A DNA stretch of 64,000 bases from Myrmaecium sp. VS I D KN 1 (taxonomy: Eukaryota; Ascomycota; Dothideomycetes; Valsariales; Valsariaceae), in NCBI GenBank assembly GCA_019775845.1, contig JADQAV010000028.1:744001-808000 (forward strand), in the 5' to 3' direction. Below the pieces are notes generated by a model, which did no database searches, had not been told where the DNA came from, and was given only the letters and a program-made list of their open reading frames with translations. The position numbers and the translations under genes are program-made. Below are positions 43,182 through 53,268 of the stretch, piece after piece. Every line of letters begins with the position of its first letter. Within the stretch, counting starts at the first letter, position 1.

Positions 43182-44603
43182 ATGCTAAGAGATGCATCAA
43201 GGAGAGTCATCATTAGAGAGAATCCGGAGGGAGCCTCCAGATACATTGCAGATTATATCATTCGTGAGCGATGTCTTCCTGCAGCGTTACTGTTGCACAT
43301 GGCCTGACCACCTTAAGATCGTATCAACACCTTTGAACCGACTCCGGAGAAGCCCTTCGTCCTTGGTCTTCCGACTGGAAGCAGTCCCGTCCTAGTTTAT
43401 AAGTACCTTGTCGCCGCACATAAGAAGGGCGAGGTGTCTTTCAAGAATGTGATCACCTTCAATATGGTATGTGATCGTCCAATGGACAATTGTAGATACG
43501 CCGGCCGATACTCCCTCGCATTCTCGAAGAGCCTTTCATCTTGCATTTGTTGATATCCGTGCCTGTAGGACGAGTATGTCGGCATCCCTCGGGAACACCC
43601 TGAGAGCTATCACAGCTTCATGTACAAGCACTTCTTCTCCCACGTCGACGTTGACCCGGAGAACGTAAACATCTTGAACGGCAACGCACCCGACCTGGAG
43701 GCGGAGTGCATCGCCTACGAGGAAAAGATCAAGCTCGTCGGCGGGATCGAGTTGTTTCTCGGTGGCATTGGCCCAGACGGCCACATTGCGTTCAATGAGC
43801 CGGGCTCCAGCCTCCAGTCCAGAACCAGAGTGAAGACGCTGGCGTATGACACCATCCTGGCGAACTCGAGATTCTTTAACAATGATCTGGCGCAAGTCCC
43901 TCGTATGGCATTGACGGTTGGTGTCCAAACGGTTCTAGATGTAAGCAAACTCTCACTGGAGGAATTGGCGTGCGCTAAGTGAAGGACAGGCCCGGGAAGT
44001 TGTGGTGATCATCACAGGTGCCCACAAAGCGCTCGCCCTGCAGAAGTGCCTCGAGGGCGGCATTAATCATATATGGACACTTTCCAGCCTCCAACTCCAC
44101 CCACATCCCATGTTCGTGGTGGACGAGGACGCTACCCTCGAACTTCAAGTGAAGACCGTCAAGGTCAGTCCACATTCCTTCTTTCTTCCCTCTCTCCCTG
44201 TTTACCGCCCCACCATCGTCGGAGTGATTACTGACACTGGGCTGGGAAACAACAGTATTTCAAGAGCATCGAAAAGGTCGCCTTAGAGTGCGGCTTCAAC
44301 CAGCACCTCTCCCCAGAAGTCCGCACCGGCGCCAAACGCTCCGTCATCGTCAAGGACCTGCGCCAGAGCCCCGCCCAGAGCCCGCGCAGCCCACGCAGCC
44401 AGCAGCAAGCAAACACCCTTCAGCTCGCGGCGCCCAAGCCCGACGTCGTCCTCCGGTCGGTCACGCCCGAGCTGATCCCGGACCGGATGGCCTCGCGCAT
44501 TTCCCCCGAGTCGGCGGTTCCTCCGCTGCCTGAGATCGGTCCGGCTGTGGAGGATGCGCCGTTCCAGCGGATGGGTGCCCGGGTCGCTCCTCTGGCAGGT
44601 TAA
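43182..44603 (+). CDS. dam1: glucosamine-6-phosphate deaminase/isomerase
   Basis: Five exons: 43182-43263, 43318-43466, 43569-43940, 43990-44163 and 44256-44603; 374 residues. This is the NagB-type enzyme that converts GlcN-6-P to fructose-6-P and ammonia, the last step of the pathway. Motifs: [15 protein letters not shown] phosphate loop, [20 protein letters not shown] (Asp78), [19 protein letters not shown] with His149 and Glu154 of the ring-opening/proton-transfer site, and [20 protein letters not shown]. The C-terminal 80 residues beyond the enzyme core ([14 protein letters not shown] onward) are Pro/Ser-rich and absent from bacterial NagB. The first exon start ([17 protein letters not shown]) is the only in-frame ATG near the core; fungal relatives often start closer to the VIIREN strand, so the true N-terminus may differ slightly. 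Confidence 0.93.
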
Positions 44604-45375
44604 TGGGGGGGTCCTGTGCGGATTGCCCGCTCTTATACGAGCTGTTTTGAGTATGCGAGATATACGTTGCAAACTCTCCTCTGAGATTTTCTTAACGCTC
44701 TCTTGGAGGATATCTGGTCGGACTTCTCTGACTGCGAAGCTACTCTGCTTGGACAGGCGCTCGTTTGAGATTCGAGGGTGGTGGACTCGTCGTCGGAGGA
44801 AAGCAAGGGACAAGGAGATCAAATTTTTATGTTATACCAAATAGGGGATCATGTTAACCCACATATCGGTGATCCTACTTAAACGCGAATGCCTGTTGAG
44901 CAGGCAGATGGGAAGACCACACGGTCTTATTAGGTTCTGGAGTAGGCGAATAGTTCTTAGAACTGTTCAAGATATTTAGCTACAGTTCATGTAAATTTCA
45001 ATGTCCAGACGCTTTTCCTGATCTCTCCTAATAGCCGTGTGAAGTCGGGTGGTACAGTGATCATCGCTGGGGCTCGCGTCGCGGGGGAAGTGGAGACGAG
45101 AGGGGTCCGCGCTCACCGGAACTGACCGAGCACTGCAGCTCCCAGGTGGAGCATCGGATGTTTGTTTCCAGGGTCTTCTCTGCCTCTTTCCTCTCCCATC
45201 GGACGACCTGTGCAAGAAAGAAAAAGGGACTCGGGGCATCACAACCTTCGACCGAAGCAAACAACCTGCCCTCCTTACCGTCACCATCGAGTTTCGACTA
45301 GAGCATCGAGCAGACGGCCGCCTGAGCGAGCACACATCCACACACGTCTATATATCCACATTCACACGATCCCAA
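44604..45375. other. intergenic region before sfh5
   Basis: 772 bp with the dam1 3' end and the sfh5 promoter; this is the right-hand edge of the GlcNAc cluster. No other element seen. Confidence 0.5.
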
Positions 45376-46631
45376 ATGTCCCAGCCCGCGCAGTCGGAGG
45401 TTCCGTCCGCCAGCGCGACGGAGGTCAAGCCGGCAGAGACGACGGTCGCTGTCCCTGCTGCTGCTGCGACTCCTGCTGCTGACCCTTCTGCTGCTACTGC
45501 TGCTGCTGCTGCGACTCCCGCTGCCGCTCCCGCTGTCAACGCGGACGCTAGCAACGGCATCCCATCGGCAGCAGAAACAACAACTGGAACGCCGCAGGCC
45601 GCTCCTCCGGCGGAGGAATCCACCCCCGCCGAACCGTCCCAGGAAGGAACCGCACCCGCACCCGCACCCGCACCCGCAAACGAACCGGCACCCGGACCGA
45701 CCTGGCCCGACCTCGCAGCCGACCACCCGCTCTCCCGGCTGCTGGCCGAGCTGCCCGGCATCCTGACGGCGACGGGGCACGACGAGGTGTACGGCATCAG
45801 GCTGGACGCGGCGGGCTCCTCCTCCTTCCACACGAAGCTGATCCTGCAGAAGTTCCTGCGGGCGAACGCGAACGACGTGGGCAAGGCGCGGGAGCAGCTG
45901 GCGGCGACGCTGCGGTGGCGGAAGGAGTTCCGCCCGCTCGAGGCCAAGACAGCCGTCTTCAGCCGCGCCCGCTTCGACAAGCTCGGCTACGTGACTGTCC
46001 TGGAGGGCGTGCCTGGCAGCGATCGCCCCGAGGTCGTGACGTTTAATATTTATGGCGCGGTCAAGGATAATAAGGCGACGTTTGAGGATGTGGATGGGTA
46101 TGGGTTCTTCTTCCCTTACTGGACGCGCATACAGAGGCAGAGCGTGGCTTGGTATAAACAAAAAAAAAAACGATGCTAACCTATCCCCCCCCTCACAGCT
46201 TCCTCCGCTGGCGCGTCGGCCTCATGGAGCTCGGCCTCGAAAAACTCCACCTCGCCGACGCCCGCACGCCCATCCCGGACTACGGCCAGGGGCCGGACCC
46301 CTACCAAGGCTACCAGGTGCACGACTACCTGCAGGTGAGCTTCCTGCGGCAGGACCCGCACGTCAAGGCCGCCTCCAAGAAAACCATCGAGCTCTTCACC
46401 CGCTGCTACCCGGAGACCCTGAGCCGGAAGTTCTTCGTCAACGTGCCCGCCGTCATGGGCTGGCTCTTCGCCGCCCTCAAGCTCCTCCTCCCCCGCGACA
46501 CCGTCCGCAAGTTCACCGTTCTCGCCGACGGCGCCCAGCTCGCCGCCGAGCTCGGCCCGAACCTGCCCCCCGCCTACGGCGGCTCCGGCCCGGATCTGGA
46601 GGCTGTTGGGGAGGTGTTGAAGATGGAGTGA
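45376..46631 (+). CDS. sfh5: phosphatidylinositol transfer protein SFH5 (Sec14 family)
   Basis: Exons 45376-46097 and 46199-46631 encode 384 residues. A CRAL-TRIO N-domain (LILQKFLRANANDVGKAREQ, LAATLRWRKEF) is followed by the lipid-binding Sec14 domain (GYVTVLEGVPGSDRPEVVTF, VHDYLQVSFLRQDPHVKAAS, YPETLSRKFFVNVPAVMGW, FTVLADGAQLAAELG). Sfh5 exchanges phosphatidylinositol (in yeast it also binds haem) at ER and plasma-membrane sites. The first 110 residues are an Ala/Pro/Thr/Glu-rich low-complexity extension coded largely by GCT-type repeats. The intron contains an A11 tract near its middle. Confidence 0.88.
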
Positions 46632-47275
46632 TGGGCGAGAAGGCCTTGCCTTCTCCTCTCTCAGGCCAGTCGACTTGAGGGGGGAAGTGAATGTCGCTTC
46701 TGCACGGGAGAAGGATGGGTTTTGCTGTTTGTTGCTCTTATTTCTCACGTTTTCTTTCTCCTTCTTTCTTACTTCTCTTTTAATTCCTCCCTCTTTTTAT
46801 TCCCAAGGGGAGCGTCGAAGATACCGCCACCAGCCAGCCTTTTGTTTTTCCTTTTCCATCGTTCCATACCAATTTTTCTTTCCTCTTTCTTTTTCTCCTC
46901 TTCGGAAGAGCGCAGGAGTTGACTTCAACGACATGAGCGAATTAGGAGGAGATACAATTGATAATCCTATGGGGTTGGAGTAGTATGTAATAGTCGCGTA
47001 AGGAACTAATATAACAAATGCTTACACGTCGAAAGAAACCGGAAAGCGAGCCTTGACCGCATCCCCAGCGCATTGCCAGAAGGCGGGCTGAAAAATCGTC
47101 AAAGAAGGAATTACAAAAGGAGTACCATAGCCACTCCCGGCGACGCCCTAATGATGATGATGATGGAAAAAATGCTCGAAAACCATGAACCGAAAACCCT
47201 TACCACCCAACCTCCCATGATCTGAAACCAAACGCCATCCTTCCCACCACCCACCGACTGACTCCTCATCTCTCC
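46632..47275. other. convergent intergenic region
   Basis: 644 bp with long T/C-rich stretches at 46740-46900, the 3' flanks of two convergent genes. Nothing else seen. Confidence 0.5.
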
Positions 47276-48988
47276 TTAACCCAACTCCATCCGCGCGTCG
47301 TCGCCCAGGCCCCAGTTGTGCTCGCGCTCCTGGTCCGGGACGGGGTGATGGAGGTCGTCGTCGACGGCGTCTCGCTCCAGCGCGTCCGCGCTGCTCCCCG
47401 TCGCCGCGCTCCGCTCGCTGTGCGCCTTGCTGTCCCGGCGGAACCAGCCGCGCTTCCGCGTCCGGCTGGGCGAGTCGATGTCGGCGCCGGTTGCGGAGGG
47501 GGCTGGCGTCGCTTCTACCGCGACGCTTGCTGTCGCTGATGTCGCCGCATCCGCGTTCTCCTTGCTCTCGGTCGTTTCGAGGGTGGTGGTAGTGGTAGTA
47601 GTAGTAGTAGAAGGGGTCGGCTCGGAAGCTGGGTCGATCTCGACCAGTTCCGCGTCCCGACACCATTTGCGCCGCCTCGTGTACCGACCCCAACCGTCCT
47701 GGCCCCGGCGTCCATCGCGCCACTATGATATCAGTTAGGGACAGAAGGTGACCAGGAGAGCGAAGAAGGTACGCACCTTATTGTCATAATACACCCAGCC
47801 CTCATCATCTACGCTTCCACCCTCCGTCTTCCCCTCTCCAGCACCCTCCACTCGCCAGTCGCTTCCCTCCACCCAGCGCCACTTTGCATTCCCTCCCTTC
47901 GCTTCCGGCAACTCGAACTCCTCCTTCGGCGGGGACGGGTTGAGGTGCTCGTCGGTCCACGGTGCCCTTTCATACGCCAGCATGGACGACGTCCACCCGA
48001 GCCCGAGCCAGCGACGCTGGTTCTCGTAGACCGCGAACGTGAACCGAATGGAAGGCGCATTTAGAGCACGGTGACGGACAGCATAGCCGGCCGCTTGGGC
48101 TACCGCATCCTGCGAGGCTGATGTTTCCGGCGCCGTCCCCTCACACGGTAATCCCGTTAGCACCGCACAGATCTGACGAACCGTCCGCGATCGCCAGAGG
48201 ATGGTGCGTGAAACTCTGGCCGGCCGGGAATACCAGCTCAGTACAATTGTCCCGATCGTCAAAATCACCCTTCGGGTGGTGATGATGTATAAAGGAGGGA
48301 GAGTCAAGAGGATCCAGATAGGAGTGACCAGAACGATGCGAACCAGCAAGGCGGTCAGGGCGGGTCTGGTAGTTGAGGATGTAGCGGTTTTCTGGGTGGA
48401 GAGGACGTCGGTGAGGAGGAACAGGGGATCGAGGAGGATGCTACAGCGCGAGGTGAACAGATTCAACGTATCCACCATCTCTTCGAGGGTCGTGTGGTTG
48501 CGCGGGCTACCGTCGGAACCCGACTTCTCCTGGTCCCCTTCTCCGCTCTTCTTCGCCGAGCTCCGCGAGGAGAGCGGTGAGTATCTCCGAGCATACGTGC
48601 CGGCGATGAGCATGAGGACTAGAACCAAGGGGCCCGCCCATCGCACCAGGACGTCGCCATAGAGGGTGACGGCCCAGAAGCTGGCGAGGAGGAGGAAGCT
48701 CTCCCAGGGATCGTCGCTGGTCCATGTGAGCAGTCCGAGAGCCTTGGTCAGCGGCAGCAAGAACGGATAGGAGTAGGCGAGGGCGCGGGTAATCTGAGGC
48801 GGAGTTGTGACGAGCAAGGGGGACTTCTGCCGCAGCAAGATGGTTGGCCGATCCTGGACGGAGGAGGGATAGTGGCCTAGGACGGCCGGGGCGAAGGCGG
48901 CGAAGGTGGGCGGATTGCCGTTCCGATCCACGGCGGTCGACTGCGACGGGTCATGATGCTCCGAAGGCGGCGGTGCGGAGGAGGACAT
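47276..48988 (-). CDS. peroxisomal/ER membrane peroxin of the Pex23/Pex30 family (DysF domain)
   Basis: Exons 48988-47777 and 47722-47276 encode 552 residues; the intron is 54 bp. An in-frame ATG 28 codons upstream (49072) is possible. Membrane helices lie at ALGLL..ESFLLLASFWAVTL, AGPLVLVLMLIAGTYA and ALLVRIVLVTPIWILLTLPP. A DysF-type region follows: FTFAVYENQRRWLGLGW, WRWVEGSDWRVEG, and after splicing DDEGWVYYDNKWRDGRRGQ and YTRRRKWCRDAEL. This is the Pex24/Pex30 integral peroxin architecture; family members act at ER subdomains that make peroxisomes and lipid droplets. The tail is Ser/Thr-rich. The DysF C-terminal half is recovered only by splicing, so a model ending at 47735 would be truncated. 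Confidence 0.87.
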
Positions 48989-49912
48989 GGAACTGATCCA
49001 GGGGGTTTCTACGCGGGCGGATGTTGGCAAAGCGACGCAGGCGGCATTGCTTCCGTGGCGGGAGGACCACAAGGACGGGGGAGGAGAGGAAGGAAGGAAG
49101 TAAGGATGAAGACTGGGGTAGAAGTTGGGGAAAGGTAAAGTAAGGTAAGGCAGGGTAAGGGTAGTAAGGTAAAGTAAGGAAAGGAAAGGAAGGGTCAGGT
49201 AAAGTGAGGTACGGTTAGTTACTGCTTACCAAGTGCGGCCATGCATAGAACCAGTCGGATCAACAGACGTCATCATCCGGGGGATGCGCGAACAGGAACA
49301 GCAACAACAGGAACTGCGAGGAAAGGAGAAACCGGTGGTGAGGAAGGAGAACACAAGGTTAGGTTAGGGAAATCACCGGCGCGTAAGAGAGATGTCGGTA
49401 CCCAGGTGCTTTTGTTTACTTATAGGCGGGCTCGGACATGGTCAGCCGGAAGTAATGAGCTCCCTTTACCTTTGTTTCCCTTCCGTTTCTTCAACCCGGT
49501 GACATGTGAAACCATGTTTCGATGCCTTCATGCCTTAGGCCGACAGAAACTAAGGCTGGCGTGCCGGACATCCACGTGATGTCACGGGAATATCTCGGTC
49601 ATGGTGGGCAAGATCTGTATACCTCAGGCACACATTGCCGCTGGCTTAAGTAATCATGCTTCCATGCGCTGCTCGACCTTCCATACGCTGCAATCGCCGC
49701 AGCTTGTCCGAAAAATCATCCCGACCGTCTCTCATCGCAGAAAACCACCGCTTTCTCAAACCCCACTGCGCCCCGCCGGTATACGCACGTGAACGGAGTC
49801 GGATATTCTTCTACCGGGCAGATAATCCCAGACATTAGACAACAGCGCCTCACCTTCTGTCTTTTCTCGCGCATCCAAACCGTAACCACTCCTCCATAGG
49901 TCCATCTTCGCA
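48989..49912. promoter_or_regulatory. divergent promoter of the peroxin and pam16 genes
   Basis: 924 bp between start codons (841 bp if the peroxin begins at 49072). It contains the GTAAG-type repeat at 49135-49220. The 80 bp before pam16 are C/T-rich, as in fungal leaders. Confidence 0.5.
49135..49220. repeat. degenerate GTAAG/GTAAA tandem repeat
   Basis: About 15 imperfect 5-bp units (GTAAG, GTAAA, GGAAA variants) run for roughly 85 bp between the peroxin and pam16. On the plus strand many units resemble intron donor sites. Confidence 0.75.
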
Positions 49913-50456
49913 ATGGTAACGCCTTCCTGTCACTCCTCTCTCTCTCCGGCCTCTTCCCTTGTCCATTCAATTCGGCCATTCTACTTCTCTCCATAGCCAA
50001 ACGACTTCTTTCTCTAACTATTTTTGACCACAGGCCCATCGGATCATCACCCAAGTCGTCCTGACCGGGTCCCGCGTGTTCGGGCGGGCCTTCGCAGAGG
50101 CATGGCGGCAGGCGGCCGCCTCGCAAAAATACGCGGCCGCGGCGGCGAAGAACCCGGGCGGGGCGAAGCCGCTCGCGGGCGGCGGCGCGGGCGGCCTCAC
50201 CCTGGACGAGGCCGTCAAGATCCTGAACGTGGCCCCGCCCAAGGGCGGCCAGGCCAACCTGGAGGAGGTCACCGACCGGTTCAAGAAGCTGTTCGACCTG
50301 AACGACCCCAAGAACGGCGGGAGCTTCTACCTCCAGTCCAAGGTGCTCCGCGCGCGCGAGCGCATCGAGGCCGAGGTTCGCGCCGCCGAGGAGGCCGCCG
50401 CTCGCAAGCGCGAGCTCGAAGAGGGTTGGCAGCCCAAGATCTACAAGGATCGGTAA
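49913..50456 (+). CDS. pam16: Pam16/Tim16, presequence translocase motor subunit
   Basis: Exon 1 is only the ATG (49913-49915); exon 2 is 50034-50456, giving 141 residues that begin MAHRIITQVVLTGSRVFGRA, the near-invariant Pam16 N-terminus. The J-like domain is present (LTLDEAVKILNV, VTDRFKKLFDLNDPKNGGSF, LQSKVLRARERIEAE) with DPK replacing the HPD of true J-proteins, as expected. Pam16 pairs with Pam18 and restrains its stimulation of mitochondrial Hsp70 at the TIM23 channel. The 118-bp intron falls right after the start codon. Confidence 0.95.
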
Positions 50457-51599
50457 ATCAGTCGCGCGGAATGATGGATGCTTATGCGGCTTAGCAAACC
50501 GATGACCGCCGTCGCTCGTCGTCGTCCTCCTCCTCCTGTATCCTCCTCCGCCACCGATGACGCTTCGCTGCGTTCTTCCTTCCTCCGCGCCCCCCTCCGC
50601 TCCCGTCGACTCCCGGCTCCCCTCCGATATGCGAACGCGCTGTACTCGCTCGTCACCCTTTCATCTTCCGATACGAACCGATACCATAACATGTCCGGGG
50701 GAGGTGGAGGAAGAGGAGGAGGGGTTCTGTTTCCACTCAGCATATTAGCATGGCGTTTTTGATTTGGATCTGTTTCTTTTCTGTCTGATGCGGGGTAAGA
50801 AGCGGGTGGGGCGAGAGGTCGGGGAGATGAAGATGGATTTATCAGATATATTCGTTGAAGGCCTTCGCTCCCTCCGTTCCTAGCTCCCTCTTTCTCTCTC
50901 TATGTCGCTGTATGATTAGGAAGGCATTGCGGTGGCGGTGGCGGGGTGGTTCGTGATCGTGCCGCCGCTGTTCGTCTTGCGTGGTTGGCATTTTCCTTTC
51001 TATAGATGCATGGCTCTTTTCCCTCTGTTTCTTTCTCTCCTCTATCCCCCCGATGAATAAAAAGGAATCAAGATGTTATGATCAAATGGATGGCTGTATT
51101 GCGAGAGCATAACCTCTCTTCCCTTCCTCTCGCTCTTCGCCGTCTTAATAAAGCAAAGCTCAATAGCATCTCTCATCGATTCATGTGACGTGTGGCGCGT
51201 GCCATCAAATAACTCCATTCGGGGTATATGAACAGATATCTATATCAGCTACACATCAACAAACATGTGTCAATGTCACATAACAGAGAGACAGAGAGAG
51301 AGAGAAGTGCATGAAACCTACCCCAAAGCCGCCGCGATGCATGGTTCTCCCCTCCCCCCATTTCGTCGTGCTGGGTCAAAGACTCCTGGGGGAATGGTGA
51401 CGGATACCAGAAGAATTCTCAAAGGAAGCAGCGAGTCCGGACTGCTCATCTTCTCTCTCTCTCTACATCCCTCACCTTCCTCCAGACATCTCTCTTCAAA
51501 CCGCGATCGCCAAGCCCAGATAGGCCGGTCGTGCGGAGCGGTAAGTAAGGTAGGTACGGTAGGTAGACAGGTCATCAGTCCTTCCCCCTCCAAACCTCT
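50457..51599. other. convergent intergenic region
   Basis: 1.14 kb between pam16 and nse1 3' ends; CT-rich and with AATAAA-like signals near 51055. No gene supported. Confidence 0.45.
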
Positions 51600-52707
51600 T
51601 CACCTCCCCACCCTCCTCGTCCCCGCGGCCTTCTCCCCCACGAAGTCGGTGCCGGTCCACTCGGCTTGACACTTGGGACACCGTCGCGCGGGCTGGTTGC
51701 GGAAGAACTGCTGGGTGCAGAGGTTGTGCAGACGACAGGTGCACGTCCGGTTCGAGCAGCGTTGGCCCTGTGGGTTGGGTTGGGTTAGTGTTCAATCAGC
51801 ATGTGCGCATCTTTCTGCTTCGGGGGGAAATGGATCGTCCATGAAAGAGGGAAAGAGAGGGGGGTTGGAGAGTTTGAATCCACATACCACCGTGATAATC
51901 TCCCGACACGCCTCGCAGAACTTAATCCGCTGCCAACCTCCATCGCCATCGCCACCATCATCCCCATCTTCCTCCTCCTCAGGAGGCTCATTGTACGTCT
52001 CGACGAGCCAGGAGCGCAGCTCCATCAGCGCGCGCGGGCTCAAGCTGTAGAAGCCCGCGGCGCTCCGCTCGAACCAGCCTTCAAGGACCATGCTATCCAG
52101 AAGCCGCTGGGCCTCCGTCTTCGACAGTGCAGCAGCGGAACCCGTTCCCGGCGCCTCGCCGCCGCCGCCTGTGCCGCTACCACGGGCCAGATTAACAGCC
52201 TCCATGCTCCGAATGGCCATCACCTCGGCCTGGGGGGTGTTGTACGTCTCGAAGATGGCGTCGAGGACGCGCTTGATGAAGGCGATCGCATCCGCCGAGT
52301 GGGTGGTCGCCAGCTGCGTCAGCGCGTCCGAGGTCGTGTTCACGAGCGCGTAGACCCGCCGCCGGTCCGCCGACTGCGCCTGCGTCGACCGGATCTCCAG
52401 GTCCAGCCGGGACAGCTGGCCGTTCACCGCGACCACGTAGCCGTGCACGTCCGCTTCGGTGATGTCCTCCGGTAGCGTCGCGCGCCCTTCTGTGCGTGAT
52501 GGAATGAATCAGCGTCGGGCCATTCACACATACAACCGGAGGCGGATAAGTGGATGTGTAAAGTATTAGTAGCGGCGTACCTTGCGCGGTCAAGATGCCG
52601 GCGAGCACCGGTTTCACTTCCTCCAACGTGAAGACAGACCGGGCCAAGAACGCCTGCAGGAAGGCGCGATGCGAGTCATTGTAGTTGGGGTCCTGATCTT
52701 CCGCCAT
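51600..52707 (-). CDS. nse1: Nse1, RING-like subunit of the Smc5-Smc6 complex
   Basis: Exons 52707-52581, 52489-51888 and 51767-51600 encode 298 residues. The N-terminal winged-helix region (HRAFLQAFLARSVFTLEEVK, GYVVAVNGQLSRLDLEIRST) leads to a zinc-binding RING-like end: FCEACREIITVGQRCSNRTC, CRLHNLCTQQFF, RRCPKC. Nse1 with Nse3 and Nse4 forms the ubiquitin-ligase arm of Smc5-Smc6, needed for repair of replication damage. An in-frame ATG 26 codons upstream (52785) is less likely than the chosen start, which gives MAEDQDPNYNDSHRAFLQAF. The RING is completed only after splicing the last exon. Confidence 0.9.
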
Positions 52708-53268
52708 TGTGATCAGGCCGTGGTTTGCAATCGGAAAAGAGGTCGCCTCCAGCGGAAAGTACCCGTCCGGTCCGATCGCGTTCACGCGAAGTCACGTGCG
52801 GTATATCTGCTCATACCTACCCGACAGTGTGTGTCTCCAGCAGCGCAAGCGGTATATTATCTTTTCATGAAAGATGGACTCTCTACATCCCTTTATTACT
52901 ACCTCTCTCAGTCGAATCAGACGACTGCCAGGATGTTACTTATTTTTGCCCAGAACGGTAATCAGATAGACGAAGCGGAAAACGATGAAAACTAATCATA
53001 TCCCTACGCGGCTTCCCAGTAACCAAATACAAAAGACCAAAAACCTAGAAGCAATGCCGGAAGTGCGCCTCGTTAATGCAATGCTGATGCACCAGAAAAT
53101 GCGTCGTGAACCCGCCCCTCGCCGGTACATTCATAAGGGCGAGGCCATGACTGAGAGATAACCGTGTCCTGATTTCCCGCGCAAGCCTTGCCTACTAGGC
53201 AATAGTCCCCCACACGTCTACTATGTCTATCAAATATCGAATGAAAAGGAAAGAGGAGCTATCCTCTG
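52708..53268. other. intergenic region: nse1 promoter and PTP 3' flank
   Basis: 561 bp. A short AT-rich stretch around 52850-52990 probably belongs to the phosphatase 3' flank. Nothing else seen. Confidence 0.45.

Noticed and set aside
45298-46161. 287-codon minus-strand frame
   Set aside because: Antisense of sfh5; Arg/Gly/Ser-rich, caused by the GC-rich repeat in the sfh5 N-terminus.
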